A stretch of DNA of 44,450 nt from an uncultured Erysipelotrichaceae bacterium (GCA_902777015.1 CACYSA010000007.1:1-44450); one strand, 5' to 3'. Counted from the stretch's first letter, positions 16,866-25,954 are shown. Numbers and translations: made by a program. Notes: a model not told the origin generated them from the letters alone.

Positions 16866-17492
16866 TCAAAGTAGTTCGCTTAATGAACGAATTCTTGTAT
16901 ATGGAGCGTCTTTATATTCGTCGTCTCTATCTAATAGAATTGGAACAATGCCAGCGTTAATAGCGGCTAGGCAGTCATTTAAAGAATCACCAACGTAGCA
17001 GACATCTTTCTTATCTCCACGATATCTAATCATTTCTAAAGCTTTTAAGATTGGCTCTGGCGAAGGTTTTGGATTTGGTGCTTCTCGATTACCCACTAAA
17101 ACTGTGAAGAAATCTTTTTGCATATCAAATTTATGTAAGACATCTCTTACATGAGGAACGTTATTAGATGTCACAATACCTAAATCTGCTTCATCCATTC
17201 TTAAATCGATGATTGTGTCATATGTATCATCGTAGATATTAGTTAGATTAACGCTTTCTTTAGAATTCACATATAATTCGATTTGTTCCATGAATTCGTT
17301 AAATCTTTCTTTAGGCGCGCCAAGTCTAGCGTAGCTATTTGGAATTGGTTCTCTAGTAAAAGAAAGAATTTCTCCTTCATTTATTTCCATACCTAAATAT
17401 TCATATGCCTTTTTAAAGACATATTTAGAAGATGGAAGCGTATCAAATAATGTTCCATCAAAATCGAATAAATATAGTTGGAATTTTTGCAT
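16866..17492 (-). CDS. HAD-superfamily hydrolase (phosphoglycolate phosphatase-like)
   Basis: A 208-residue haloacid-dehalogenase-type phosphatase with all four motifs: DFDGT (Asp10 nucleophile, Asp12), TSNN (motif II), Lys in NPKPSPEP (motif III) and GDSLND (motif IV). The helical cap between motifs I and II places it with the PGP/beta-phosphoglucomutase-like subgroup. The small-molecule phosphate it hydrolyses cannot be told from sequence. It starts 3 nt after the stop of the PepC-like gene, so the two form an operon. Confidence 0.9.
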   Translation of the reverse strand: MQKFQLYLFDFDGTLFDTLPSSKYVFKKAYEYLGMEINEGEILSFTREPIPNSYARLGAPKERFNEFMEQIELYVNSKESVNLTNIYDDTYDTIIDLRMDEADLGIVTSNNVPHVRDVLHKFDMQKDFFTVLVGNREAPNPKPSPEPILKALEMIRYRGDKKDVCYVGDSLNDCLAAINAGIVPILLDRDDEYKDAPYTRIRSLSELL

Positions 17493-17495
17493 AAA

Positions 17496-18824
17496 TTAGT
17501 CCGCTAAAGAACCCATTGGATCCCAAGGTTTTAAAACGATTGGTTTTTCTTCAAGAGCTTTTAATTCTTCTTCGTTAAGATATTTCTTATCAACAACTGC
17601 TTGATAGACAAATTGATCAAACCAACTCTTGGACATGATGTAGTAGCCTTCTTTAGCGCGATCTTTGCCCCAGGAGTTTTCAATCTTCCATTTGCTTGGA
17701 ATTCCTTCTCTGAAGGAAACACCAGTGATACACATCGCGTGATTCATTTGAGAAGCATGGTAATCTAATGATTCGCCTTTGTTCATCTTGAGGTCTAAAC
17801 CAAATGGTGTCTTAAGATCGAATCTGGTATCATCCCAAACGCCTTCTTCTCTTTCCCCATAGAAACCAACATCACTGCCAAACCAGACGATTCTATCATC
17901 TTTTAATTGGTTAACGATGAGTTCTTTCATTCTATCCATAGTGACATTTAAGTGAGTGACTTCTTTACCACCGACAACATTACCTAAATATTTAACAGTA
18001 TATGTTTTACCGAATGCTTTATCTTTTGTTGGAGCGTTGATTAATGAAACATAGTCATTTAATGAATCGCCTAAATATTTATCTTTGAACGATAAAGCAT
18101 CAAAGCCTTTTTCGATGCGGTAATTACCATCTTTATCAGTGTATTCAAAATCGAATTTTTCTGGGACTACGCCATAGGCGTCAATCAATAAGAAATAAAT
18201 CTTATTTAAGACTTTTTCTTTTTCTTTTCTAACAGCGTTTAAACCACCATTAGCATATAAAGCTTTAGCGTCACTAGCGAATTTTCTAATGTTGAAGTTA
18301 ATTAATTGACCTGTTTCTCTAGTGGCACTGCTGGTATTTGTTTCTGGATAAACGTTCTTTGGGCATAAACCATATTTATTAACTAAATTAACAAACATAT
18401 CCCATTGACCACCATCACCAACACCGTTTTGTAATAAGTATGTTAATGTTCTATCGTCATAATCTTTATCGATTAATTCGATAACAGCTTCCAATAAATA
18501 ATTAGATTTTTCTAAACGATCATAGAAAGCTAAGTAGCTTTGTGATAATTCGAAATTGCCTAAATTTAATTTCTTAGCAATGACTTCTCTGCAAACATTG
18601 GTAGCAGCGAATAACCAGCATCTACCAGAAGCCTTTTGATTAGCGGCAGGTAATGTTTTGATATTAATATCAAAGTTGAAATCCATTTCTTTGATTTCAT
18701 CTTGACTTGCCGCGACTGTGTATAAAGAACTCTTCACTAAAGCATGACGAAGAATTGTGTTCTTATCATCTTTCTTATAGTTTTGAAGTTCTTTTTCTAA
18801 ATAAGTTTTTTTAATTGATTCCAT
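17496..18824 (-). CDS. pepC: Aminopeptidase C (bleomycin hydrolase family cysteine peptidase)
   Basis: A 442-residue papain-fold C1B peptidase. The active site is complete: oxyanion Gln63 and nucleophile Cys69 in NQKASGRCWLF, His362 in MNHAMCITGV and Asn383 in ENSWG. Length and overall sequence match PepC/bleomycin hydrolase, a cytoplasmic hexamer that removes N-terminal residues from peptides. There is no signal peptide. The ATG has AGAAGG upstream and a clear promoter. It heads a two-gene operon with the HAD phosphatase and is divergent from the NUDIX gene. It fits peptide recycling together with the CstA-type transporter further right (inference). Confidence 0.95.
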   Translation of the reverse strand: MESIKKTYLEKELQNYKKDDKNTILRHALVKSSLYTVAASQDEIKEMDFNFDINIKTLPAANQKASGRCWLFAATNVCREVIAKKLNLGNFELSQSYLAFYDRLEKSNYLLEAVIELIDKDYDDRTLTYLLQNGVGDGGQWDMFVNLVNKYGLCPKNVYPETNTSSATRETGQLINFNIRKFASDAKALYANGGLNAVRKEKEKVLNKIYFLLIDAYGVVPEKFDFEYTDKDGNYRIEKGFDALSFKDKYLGDSLNDYVSLINAPTKDKAFGKTYTVKYLGNVVGGKEVTHLNVTMDRMKELIVNQLKDDRIVWFGSDVGFYGEREEGVWDDTRFDLKTPFGLDLKMNKGESLDYHASQMNHAMCITGVSFREGIPSKWKIENSWGKDRAKEGYYIMSKSWFDQFVYQAVVDKKYLNEEELKALEEKPIVLKPWDPMGSLAD

Positions 18825-18852
18825 CGGGAATACCTTCTTTCTAACGTGTATT

Positions 18853-18910
18853 ATTTTATGAAATAATAATTTTTAATGCAATTTATACGATAAAAATAGC
18901 GTATGATAAT
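18853..18910. promoter_or_regulatory. Divergent promoters of pepC (-) and the NUDIX gene (+)
   Basis: For pepC on the minus strand: TTGCAT (18876-18881), 17-bp spacer, TAAAAT (18853-18858). For the NUDIX gene on the plus strand: TATGAT (18902-18907) or GATAAT (18905-18910), with TTTATA at 18882-18887 as a possible -35. The plus-strand start would fall on or beside the ATG at 18914, with no ribosome binding site, suggesting a leaderless mRNA. Confidence 0.6.
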
Positions 18911-18913
18911 AGC

Positions 18914-19444
18914 ATGGATAAAAAAGAAAAAACTATTAAAAGTGAAACTATTTATGACGGTAGAATCATCACCGTTAAAAAAGATGAAGTCTTGTGCCCA
19001 AATGGGGAAAAATCTATTAGAGAAGTTGTCACTCATCATGGTGGCGTTGGTATTTTAATTAAGATTGATGATAAATTTATCATCGAAAAACAATATAGAT
19101 ACGCCCTTGACGAGGAATTATATGAATTACCAGCGGGCAAACTTGAAAAAGGTGAAGAACCATTAGAAGCAGCGAAAAGGGAATGCTTAGAAGAAACAGG
19201 TTATCGCCCACTTGAAATGATTCATTTAGGCGATATGTCCCCAACATGTGGTTATTCCACTGAAATTATTCATTTCTATTACTGCCCTAAATCAGTTAAA
19301 GAAACGAGACATTTAGACAGCGATGAAGTCATTGATTTAATGTATCTATCATTAGAAGAAATTGAACAATTAATTAAAGAAAATAAAATTATCGATTCGA
19401 AAATCTTAGCGGTTCTAACTTTATATAAGAACAAAATTGCTTAA
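18914..19444 (+). CDS. nudF: NUDIX hydrolase, ADP-ribose pyrophosphatase type
   Basis: A 176-residue NUDIX enzyme. The NUDIX box begins GKLEKGEEPLEAAKRECLEE and continues TGY, fitting GX5EX7REUXEEXGU. The N-terminal TIYDGRIITVKKDEV and the later SPTCGYSTEIIHFYY are typical of ADP-ribose/ADP-sugar pyrophosphatases, which cleave ADP-ribose to AMP and ribose-5-phosphate. The stop overlaps the stop of the convergent ABC exporter by 4 nt, and no terminator hairpin lies between them. No ribosome binding site precedes the start, though the start is supported by similarity of the first residues to the family. Confidence 0.9.
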   Translation: MDKKEKTIKSETIYDGRIITVKKDEVLCPNGEKSIREVVTHHGGVGILIKIDDKFIIEKQYRYALDEELYELPAGKLEKGEEPLEAAKRECLEETGYRPLEMIHLGDMSPTCGYSTEIIHFYYCPKSVKETRHLDSDEVIDLMYLSLEEIEQLIKENKIIDSKILAVLTLYKNKIA

Positions 19445-21195
19445 CTAATATCAATCTTAGCGGTGAATTCTTCATCGCTATTTTTAAATTGTAAACGATA
19501 TAAATCAGCATAAATGCCGTTTAGTTTTAATAAGTCATCATGGCTTCCTTTTTCCATGATTTTTCCTTTGGAAATAACAGCGATTTCATCAGCGTTTTTA
19601 ATTGTTGATAAACGGTGCGCCACTACTAAACAGGTTCTACCTTTAGCGAGCTCTTGTAATGATTTTTGAATGAGCATTTCTGTCGTATTATCTAAGGCGC
19701 TTGTGGCTTCATCTAAAATGAGAATTGGAGGATTTTTTAAAAATAATCTCGCAATTGATAATCTTTGTTTTTGACCACCACTTAAACGCACACCTCTTTC
19801 ACCGATTTCTGTGTCTAAGCCGTGTGGTAATGTATTAATGAAATCTAAGATATTAGCCTTTTTAGCGGCCTCGATTATTTCTTCATCAGTGGCGTCAGGT
19901 TTGCCGTACACAATATTATCTTTAATCGTTCCTCCAAAAAGGAAGACATCTTGTTGAACGATACCGATTTTTTCTCTTAATGAGCGGAGTGTGTAATCAC
20001 CAATATCGATGTCATCGATATAGATATGACCTTCTTCTAAAAAATAAAACCTTGGAATTAAATGACATATTGTGGTTTTACCACCACCAGAAGGACCCAC
20101 TAAAGCGAGAGTTTTACCTTTTTCTAAATGGAAAGAGACATCATCTAATACTTCATTAGATTCCTCATAATGGAAACTGACGTGATCAAATCTAATGTCA
20201 CCACTGACTTGTTCGCACTGTTTGTTACCGTTATAAATAGTTTCACTTTTTTCATCTAATAAATTAATGAATCTCACAAATCCAGCGGAAGCACTTTCGA
20301 ATTGTTCCATGAACATGATTAATTGGTTAATTGGGTTAATAAATAAACTAACGGAGACGATAAAAGCACTGTAATCACCATAATTAAAGTCACCTATTCC
20401 TTTATAAAGGAAAATGCCACCCACGACGAGAATTAAGACATTAAAGAAATCTGTGACAAATTGAGAGACTGCAAAATATTTGCCCATTGATGAGAACACT
20501 TCAGTTCTCGCGGAAATATAATCATCATTAGCCTTTTCAAATCTTTCTTTTTCAATAGATTCATTTGTGAATGCTTTAGTTACTCTAATACCTGATATTG
20601 AGCTTTCAAGTCGAGCGTTAATGCCAGCGATTGCTTTTTTACTTCTACGCATCGCATTTCTAAATTTCCTACGGAAAAACCATGTTAAGAAAAATAGAAT
20701 TGGGATAACGCCTAAAAGGATGAGACCTAAGACCCAATCGATAAACATTAAATAAGTAAAGGCACCTATCGCGGTAAAAGAAGCGATAAAAAGGTTTTCT
20801 GGACCATGATGGGCTAATTCACTAACATCAAATAAATCATTGGTCATCGTTGACATAATGATGCCTGTTTCATGATTATCGAAATATGAATAAGGTAATG
20901 TTTGTAATTTATCAAATAAATCACTACGCATTTCCCCTTGCATGTGTACACCCATGATGTGCCCATAATATTGCACGAAATAGCGTAAGCCCATTCTTAT
21001 GATATATATACCCACAAGAATTGCCCCACCAACGATGATCATATTTAAATCATTCGCTGGTATCCAAGTATTAAGCATGATTCTAGTAATAATAGGATAA
21101 CCAATACCAGTTACCGCGATTAAAAAGGCCGCGAGCATATCTAGAGTCAAGATTAATTTATGGTTTTTATAATAATGGATAAATCTTTTAAACAT
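19441..21195 (-). CDS. ABC exporter, fused membrane and ATPase domains (MsbA/LmrA-type)
   Basis: A 584-residue half-transporter. Six membrane helices occupy about 1-310 (the type I exporter fold), and the ATPase domain about 340-570 has Walker A GPSGGGKTT, Q-loop QQDVF, signature LSGGQKQR, Walker B ILILDEATSALD and an H-loop His in VVAHRLS. All ATPase motifs are intact. Such proteins usually act as homodimers or in tandem pairs and export lipids, peptides or drugs; no second half-transporter is adjacent, so a homodimer is likely. The substrate is unknown. It overlaps the convergent NUDIX gene by 4 nt. Confidence 0.93.
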   Translation of the reverse strand: MFKRFIHYYKNHKLILTLDMLAAFLIAVTGIGYPIITRIMLNTWIPANDLNMIIVGGAILVGIYIIRMGLRYFVQYYGHIMGVHMQGEMRSDLFDKLQTLPYSYFDNHETGIIMSTMTNDLFDVSELAHHGPENLFIASFTAIGAFTYLMFIDWVLGLILLGVIPILFFLTWFFRRKFRNAMRRSKKAIAGINARLESSISGIRVTKAFTNESIEKERFEKANDDYISARTEVFSSMGKYFAVSQFVTDFFNVLILVVGGIFLYKGIGDFNYGDYSAFIVSVSLFINPINQLIMFMEQFESASAGFVRFINLLDEKSETIYNGNKQCEQVSGDIRFDHVSFHYEESNEVLDDVSFHLEKGKTLALVGPSGGGKTTICHLIPRFYFLEEGHIYIDDIDIGDYTLRSLREKIGIVQQDVFLFGGTIKDNIVYGKPDATDEEIIEAAKKANILDFINTLPHGLDTEIGERGVRLSGGQKQRLSIARLFLKNPPILILDEATSALDNTTEMLIQKSLQELAKGRTCLVVAHRLSTIKNADEIAVISKGKIMEKGSHDDLLKLNGIYADLYRLQFKNSDEEFTAKIDIS

Positions 21196-21241
21196 GCTCT
21201 TATTATATTTATTTAATAAGAATAAAGATAGTGATTTACTT

Positions 21242-21270
21242 CAAAAAGAAAAGGGTCCGCTTTGAACCCT
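21242..21270 (-). terminator. Terminator of the small lipoprotein gene
   Basis: On the minus strand AGGGTTC/GGACCCT (7 bp with one G-U pair, 21252-21270) is followed by TTTTCTTTTTG. The left arm includes the last base pairs of the gene's TAG stop. Confidence 0.75.
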
Positions 21271-22072
21271 ATTTCTCTAAATATTTATTCCAATCGCTCG
21301 GTAAGGAGACTTTTACGCTACTAGGGTATTTGACTACGAGCTTGTTTGTTGATTCAAGTTGATTATTCACCATTCTAGTTTCTTCATAGCCCATTAAGCC
21401 TTGAGGAGCATATGAAATTTCAAAATCTAGGACGTTATCATTACCATCTCTAGCGTATTCCAAGTGCGTTTTGATTGTGACGTCACTACCATCTGTGGTG
21501 AAATATTCAATATTTATTTCATTAGAACGCTTGTATTCGTTAATTTCCACGACCGGATCTTCTCTTTCACCAGATAGACCAAACTTTGAATTATATATAA
21601 CGACATCATTGCTAACATAACGTTCACCGCCGATAAAGTAACTACCTTTCGGATCATTCACGATTTTAGCGACTCTATAAACGTCTTTAGATTTGTTAGA
21701 AGATTGTTTTTCAAATAATACATAATCATCTTTTGTTTCATAAGGCACAAAATAATAATCTTTATAAGAAATAATCTTATCGCCACCGGTATAATTTGTC
21801 TCAGTGACAATACGTTCATAGTAACAATTGTTCGCGCTGGCTTTTCTTGTTCTTTTTGATTTAATTGTTTCGGTGATGTGACCATCTCGATCAATGTAAT
21901 TACGTTGAGCGGTCCCGGTAAATTCATAAGGATAAGTATCTTCTAAAGAAGAGCTTATTGTTCCAGCAATTTCTAAAGCTTTTTCTTCACTAATCTTTTC
22001 CATAGCGGGCGTAGATTGACAAGCCACTAAAGAAATAACGGGAAGGAATAAGAAGAAATGTTTTGCTTTCAT
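21269..22072 (-). CDS. Lipoprotein of unknown function
   Basis: A 267-residue predicted lipoprotein with lipobox LVAC (Cys18). The chosen ATG at 22070-22072 gives a proper signal peptide and has AGAGG upstream. The mature part looks like a beta-rich LolA/LppX-type or similar lipoprotein fold: alternating strands with many Tyr and charged residues and a repeated YxxxxE pattern, but no motif that I can name. It stands alone between the exporter gene upstream on the map and a larger lipoprotein, each with its own terminator. Extracellular, membrane-tethered; function unknown. Confidence 0.75.
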   Translation of the reverse strand: MKAKHFFLFLPVISLVACQSTPAMEKISEEKALEIAGTISSSLEDTYPYEFTGTAQRNYIDRDGHITETIKSKRTRKASANNCYYERIVTETNYTGGDKIISYKDYYFVPYETKDDYVLFEKQSSNKSKDVYRVAKIVNDPKGSYFIGGERYVSNDVVIYNSKFGLSGEREDPVVEINEYKRSNEINIEYFTTDGSDVTIKTHLEYARDGNDNVLDFEISYAPQGLMGYEETRMVNNQLESTNKLVVKYPSSVKVSLPSDWNKYLEK

Positions 22073-22128
22073 GATTTTACCTCTCACCAATTAAGACGAT
22101 TATAGAATAAAAAACTGCTAAAAACCAT

Positions 22129-22156
22129 AAAAAAGCCCGCTATTGCTAGCGAGCTT
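22129..22156 (-). terminator. Terminator of the 363-residue lipoprotein gene
   Basis: On the minus strand AAGCTCGCTA (22147-22156) pairs with TAGCGGGCTT (22133-22142), one G-U pair, loop of 4, followed by a T tract. Confidence 0.85.
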
Positions 22157-22179
22157 AGTAAGTTAATTAATCTAAACGA

Positions 22180-23271
22180 TTATTCGCCTTCTGCTGGATC
22201 TGCTGGTTCAACGATGTATTCAACGTGGACACCGATAGCACCGTAGTAAGCAGCTTCACCATCGTTTTGACCTTTTGTTGTATCGGAGATGACTGTTAAT
22301 TTGAGGTTTTCATCAGCGAATTCAACTGTCTTTGTGAAGTCAACAGAACCTAAAGCTTTACCAGCTTCTCTTGTACGTGGAGCAGCGTTAGCTGTTAAGT
22401 GGGTCATCCAGTCTTCACCACCGGTCATATTACCGATAGCGAGATAGAAGTAAGCGTTTTCACCATCAACTTGCCAGAATTTATCGGCGTTAGATGTCTT
22501 GGTGTAGTTAGCCATACGTTGGAAGTCGGCTAATGTGTTCCAACCATCAGCTGTTTCTTGGGTGAATGGAGTAGCTTGTTTGCCACCTAATTTGAGGTAG
22601 ATACCTTCGTGACCTTCTGCTGGGTTCTTAACGAAGTCACCAGTTGTGATAGCGAATGGTCCAAGGTTTTCAATGGCTAAGCCATTAGCGGATTGGTCGT
22701 TACGAATGAAGTAGTCATATTTGGAATCTCTGGCTTGGAATTCAGCGTTGTCATCAACCCATTCTAAGAGGGCATAGTCTGCAGCGGAGAAACCACCGAA
22801 GAAGTGATAGACACCTGTTGGGGCATCAGCGATGTCAGTAACGCAGTATTTGAATTCGAAGTTAACTTTTGTAGCGTCAGCGGCTGGTGTGAAGGTGATG
22901 TCAATGAAGTCAGCTGCTTCTGGGACAGCTTTACCATAGATGAAGTTATCGGAAGAAACTGTGCCATCTTCACCTGCTTCTGGGATATCAGCATCAGTGG
23001 AGATACCGAAAGCGTATTGTAATTTGTCAGCAGCGGTATATAATGTTTCGCTACCTTTGAATTGGACATATACCTTGTCGCCTTCCTTTGCTAATGTAAT
23101 GGAATCAATACTAGCAGCTTTGACTGGTTTTGGAGGTTCTTTACTGGTAACTGTTGGAGCTTTGCTGCTCTTTCCAGCTGGAGTACTTGCACTTGTCTTT
23201 GGACCACCACAAGCAGCCAATGTCATTGTTGCGGCCATTGCTAAGACAGCAAATAATTTATTGTGTTTCAT
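22180..23271 (-). CDS. Lipoprotein of unknown function (363 aa)
   Basis: A predicted lipoprotein with signal peptide and lipobox LAAC (Cys21), followed by a low-complexity Ser/Thr/Pro/Lys linker (about 24-50) and a large acidic beta-rich exported domain. No catalytic motif is visible. The mature part is rich in Asp, Ala and aromatic residues, as in carbohydrate- or surface-binding beta-sandwich domains, and the alternation suggests two such modules (about 52-170 and 175-350; inference). The start ATG at 23269-23271 has AAAGGA upstream. It shares a 15-bp upstream motif with the Big2 lipoprotein gene at 31488-32999. Confidence 0.75.
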   Translation of the reverse strand: MKHNKLFAVLAMAATMTLAACGGPKTSASTPAGKSSKAPTVTSKEPPKPVKAASIDSITLAKEGDKVYVQFKGSETLYTAADKLQYAFGISTDADIPEAGEDGTVSSDNFIYGKAVPEAADFIDITFTPAADATKVNFEFKYCVTDIADAPTGVYHFFGGFSAADYALLEWVDDNAEFQARDSKYDYFIRNDQSANGLAIENLGPFAITTGDFVKNPAEGHEGIYLKLGGKQATPFTQETADGWNTLADFQRMANYTKTSNADKFWQVDGENAYFYLAIGNMTGGEDWMTHLTANAAPRTREAGKALGSVDFTKTVEFADENLKLTVISDTTKGQNDGEAAYYGAIGVHVEYIVEPADPAEGE

Positions 23272-23302
23272 AAAAATTTCCTTTCTGTGCAAAAATTGCA
23301 CC

Positions 23303-23317
23303 ATGATTCACAATTCC
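23303..23317. promoter_or_regulatory. Upstream motif shared with the Big2 lipoprotein gene
   Basis: ATGATTCACAATTCC on the plus strand, 32 nt upstream of the lipoprotein start. The same sequence with one change is found at 33065-33079 before another lipoprotein gene. Between motif and ribosome binding site lies an inverted repeat GTGCAA/TTGCAC (about 23288-23302). Possible common operator or leader element. Confidence 0.4.
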
Positions 23318-23437
23318 GAGTATGTCGTTGATTTTTGTAATCAACATTACAAGATAATATTAAAGAAAAATGAAATTCTTTTCAATAGCAAAATGATAAT
23401 TAGAGTGGGTTATAAATTATATTCAACTTTTCCAAAA

Positions 23438-23468
23438 GAAATGCCGTTCACGCGATTGTAACGGCATT
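23438..23468 (-). terminator. Terminator of the flavodoxin-flavodiiron-rubredoxin operon
   Basis: Perfect 10-bp stem AAATGCCGTT/AACGGCATTT with an 11-nt loop, 7 nt past the rubredoxin stop on the minus strand. T residues on both sides mean it could work in either direction. Confidence 0.8.
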
Positions 23469-23475
23469 TTTCTTA

Positions 23476-23631
23476 TTATTCAGGTTGGAATAAGTCTTTA
23501 CCAGCGCCACACCAGGCACATTTGTAATCTTCAGGTAAATCTTCGAACTTTGTACCTGGAGCAATGCCACGATCTGGATCACCGAGGTCTTCGTCATAAA
23601 CGAAGCCACATGCTTGACATACGTACTTCAT
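23476..23631 (-). CDS. Rubredoxin
   Basis: A 51-residue iron-sulfur protein. It has the two knuckles CQAC (Cys5, Cys8) and CAWC (Cys38, Cys41) with [13 protein letters not shown] at the start and [18 protein letters not shown] at the end. The four cysteines bind one Fe atom that shuttles single electrons. It begins 11 nt after the stop of the flavodiiron gene, with AAAGGAGAG upstream, so the two are co-transcribed. It is probably an electron donor or acceptor for the flavodiiron protein or for peroxide-reducing enzymes encoded elsewhere. Confidence 0.97.
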   Translation of the reverse strand: MKYVCQACGFVYDEDLGDPDRGIAPGTKFEDLPEDYKCAWCGAGKDLFQPE

Positions 23632-23642
23632 AGGTCTCTCCT

Positions 23643-25445
23643 TTATTTGATTTCTTCAAAATCTGCGGCACCATGTTTACAAAGTGGGCAGACGATATCT
23701 TCAGGTAATGTATCGCCTTCATAGACATAACCACACACCTTGCAAACGTAGCCTTTTTTCTTTTCGGTGTTTGGCTTTGGTTTAACGTTTGCTTGGTAAT
23801 AGTTATATGTCATTGTTTCAATATTATTAATAATCTTACTTTCAGTAACGGAGCAGATGAACATGCCGTGTGTACCTAAATCAACGTATTGATCAACCTT
23901 TAATGAGATAAAGGCATTGATGTAGTTAGGTAAGACCACTAAACCGTTTTCACTTCTCAAGACTTCTTGACCTTCAAATTTATTAACATCTTTACCACTT
24001 CTAAAACCGAATGATTGGAAGATACTAAATGGTGTTTCATTATTTAAACAGTTGATATTTAGAACACCACTTTTCTTGATGACATCATGAGAATAATTCA
24101 TTTTATTAATATTAACTGCAACGCGTAAAGGTGTATCAGTTAACTGTGTAACGGAATTAAGAATTAAACCATTATCTTTTTGACCATCATTAGAGGTTAC
24201 AACATATAGACCATAACCAATCTTAAATAAAGCTTTTGGATCTAATTCTGGTTTGTTTTCTTCTTTGATTTCTCTAATGGCTTTATAGTCAAGAGAAAGG
24301 GCGTCCGCTAAAGATTGGATTTGTTGTTTATTTTCTTCACTTAGGGAAGAAAGAATTCTCACTGTTGGTTCAACAATTGTCAAATTTTTAGCGTTAGCGA
24401 GTTTATCTTTCATGACTTTTGCCGCTAAAGGAGCCCAGGAACCATTTTCCATAAAGGCAATCTTCTTATTTTGGAAATTGCGTTCTAATAAATGGGCAAT
24501 GAATGTATCCATGAATGGGAAGATACCAGCGTTATATGTTGTTGTGGCTAAAACGATTTTAGAATATCTAAAAGCATCTTCCACTGCTTCCGCCATATCA
24601 TCTCTTGCTAAATCAGTAACAGCGATTTTAGGTGTGCCGTTAGCTTCTAGTTTTTCTTTTAATAATTCCACTGCTTCTTTAGTGTGACCATAGACTGATG
24701 TATAGAAAATAGCGACACCATCTGTTTCTGCTTGATAGCTTGACCAAATATCATATTGTTTTAAATAATGGCCTAAATCTTCTTTTAAGATTGGTCCATG
24801 TAATGGACAAATTGTTTGAATATCTAATGTAGCCGCTTTCTTTAATACTGCTTGGACTTGAGCGCCATATTTACCGACGATACCAAAATAATATCTACGG
24901 GCTTCACAGTCCCATTCCTCTTCCACGTCAAGAGCGCCGAATTTACCAAAAGCGTCCGCGGAGAATAATAATTTAGCGGTACTATCATAGGTAAACATGA
25001 CTTCTGGCCAGTGGACCATTGGGGCAAAGACAAATGTTAAGATATGGGAACCTAAATTTAAAGTATCGCCATCATTAACAACTAGTTGGTGCTTGATTTC
25101 TTGATGGAAGAACTGTTCCATCATCTTGAATGTCTTTTGATTACCAACTACGTATGTATCAGGATATTTCTTTAAGAAATTAATGATGTTCGCGGAATGG
25201 TCTGGTTCCATATGTTGAATGATTAAATATGTAGGTTTTTGACCTTCTAAAACTTGTTCAATGTTTCTTAACCATTCTTCAGTGAAATGTTGATCCACTG
25301 TATCCATAATAGCGATGCATTCATCTTTGATAACATAGGAGTTATACGCCATACCATTAGGGACGATGTATTGACCTTCAAAGAGGTCGATTTGGTGATC
25401 ATTTACACCAACGTAATAAATATCTTTTTGTACTTCTTTTTTCAT
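23643..25445 (-). CDS. Flavodiiron protein with flavin-reductase and rubredoxin modules
   Basis: A 600-residue multi-domain O2/NO reductase. Residues about 1-245 are the metallo-beta-lactamase-fold diiron domain with the ligand set beginning HMEPDH (His78, Glu80, Asp82, His83). About 250-390 is an FMN-binding flavodoxin domain ([21 protein letters not shown]). About 405-545 is a flavin-reductase-like domain ([26 protein letters not shown]). About 560-600 is a rubredoxin with CKVC and CPLC. Fusion puts the whole electron path on one chain, like a flavodiiron core joined to a Moorella Hrb-type flavoredoxin-rubredoxin. The ATG at 25443-25445 is chosen over an upstream TTG because AAGAGA lies before it. 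The second gene of a three-gene redox operon, it starts 2 nt after the flavodoxin gene. Confidence 0.95.
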   Translation of the reverse strand: MKKEVQKDIYYVGVNDHQIDLFEGQYIVPNGMAYNSYVIKDECIAIMDTVDQHFTEEWLRNIEQVLEGQKPTYLIIQHMEPDHSANIINFLKKYPDTYVVGNQKTFKMMEQFFHQEIKHQLVVNDGDTLNLGSHILTFVFAPMVHWPEVMFTYDSTAKLLFSADAFGKFGALDVEEEWDCEARRYYFGIVGKYGAQVQAVLKKAATLDIQTICPLHGPILKEDLGHYLKQYDIWSSYQAETDGVAIFYTSVYGHTKEAVELLKEKLEANGTPKIAVTDLARDDMAEAVEDAFRYSKIVLATTTYNAGIFPFMDTFIAHLLERNFQNKKIAFMENGSWAPLAAKVMKDKLANAKNLTIVEPTVRILSSLSEENKQQIQSLADALSLDYKAIREIKEENKPELDPKALFKIGYGLYVVTSNDGQKDNGLILNSVTQLTDTPLRVAVNINKMNYSHDVIKKSGVLNINCLNNETPFSIFQSFGFRSGKDVNKFEGQEVLRSENGLVVLPNYINAFISLKVDQYVDLGTHGMFICSVTESKIINNIETMTYNYYQANVKPKPNTEKKKGYVCKVCGYVYEGDTLPEDIVCPLCKHGAADFEEIK

Positions 25446-25447
25446 AA

Positions 25448-25954
25448 TTATCTCTTTAACCAATCATTTAATTTTGCATCGATTTGTTCGACTTCTACAC
25501 CTTTACAGGCAAAGCCTGGTTTAATAATTGCGCCCTTGGCTTGGCCTTTAAGTTCCATTTCTGCAAGGCCTAATGAACCTTCTTCATTGGTGCAGAATGG
25601 ATAAATTGTTTTACCGATAAATTTATAATCTTTAACAAAAGTCGCCACCACTCTTGGATATGTTCTCCACCAGCATGGGAAGCCTAAATAAATCACATCA
25701 TATTCATCCAAATTTGGTAATGGATTTAAATAAGGCACTCTTTCTCCTGTTTCATCTTCTTTTCTTGAACGTTTAACACATTCATCATAGGAAAATGGAT
25801 ATGGTTCAACTGGCTCAATTTTATACATTGGAGCGTTTAACACAGCGGAAATCTTTTCCGCAAGTATTTCAGTGAAACCTTTATTGATGATTTGCTTTTC
25901 ACCGTTAAGAGAATTTTCTCCCACACGAGAAAAATAGACGACTAATTGTTTCAT
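25448..25954 (-). CDS. Flavodoxin
   Basis: A 168-residue flavodoxin-fold protein of the longer flavodoxin_4-like group. The N-terminal VVYFSRVGEN supplies the phosphate-binding loop; YLGFPCWWRTYPRVVATF and PFCTNEEGSLG are the typical flavin-contacting loops. It probably binds FMN and carries electrons. It lies immediately upstream of the flavodiiron gene and is likely the first gene of that operon. No strong promoter is evident in the 77-bp gap to the divergent GNAT gene. Confidence 0.9.
   Translation of the reverse strand: MKQLVVYFSRVGENSLNGEKQIINKGFTEILAEKISAVLNAPMYKIEPVEPYPFSYDECVKRSRKEDETGERVPYLNPLPNLDEYDVIYLGFPCWWRTYPRVVATFVKDYKFIGKTIYPFCTNEEGSLGLAEMELKGQAKGAIIKPGFACKGVEVEQIDAKLNDWLKR

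Noticed and set aside
22940..23461. Plus-strand open frame of 173 codons opposite the 363-residue lipoprotein gene
   Set aside because: It is antisense to a gene with a clear lipobox, ribosome binding site and terminator, and its own sequence shows no family features.
25446..25463. TTG start for the flavodiiron protein
   Set aside because: It would overlap the flavodoxin gene; the ATG at 25443-25445 has a ribosome binding site and matches the family's usual N-terminus.
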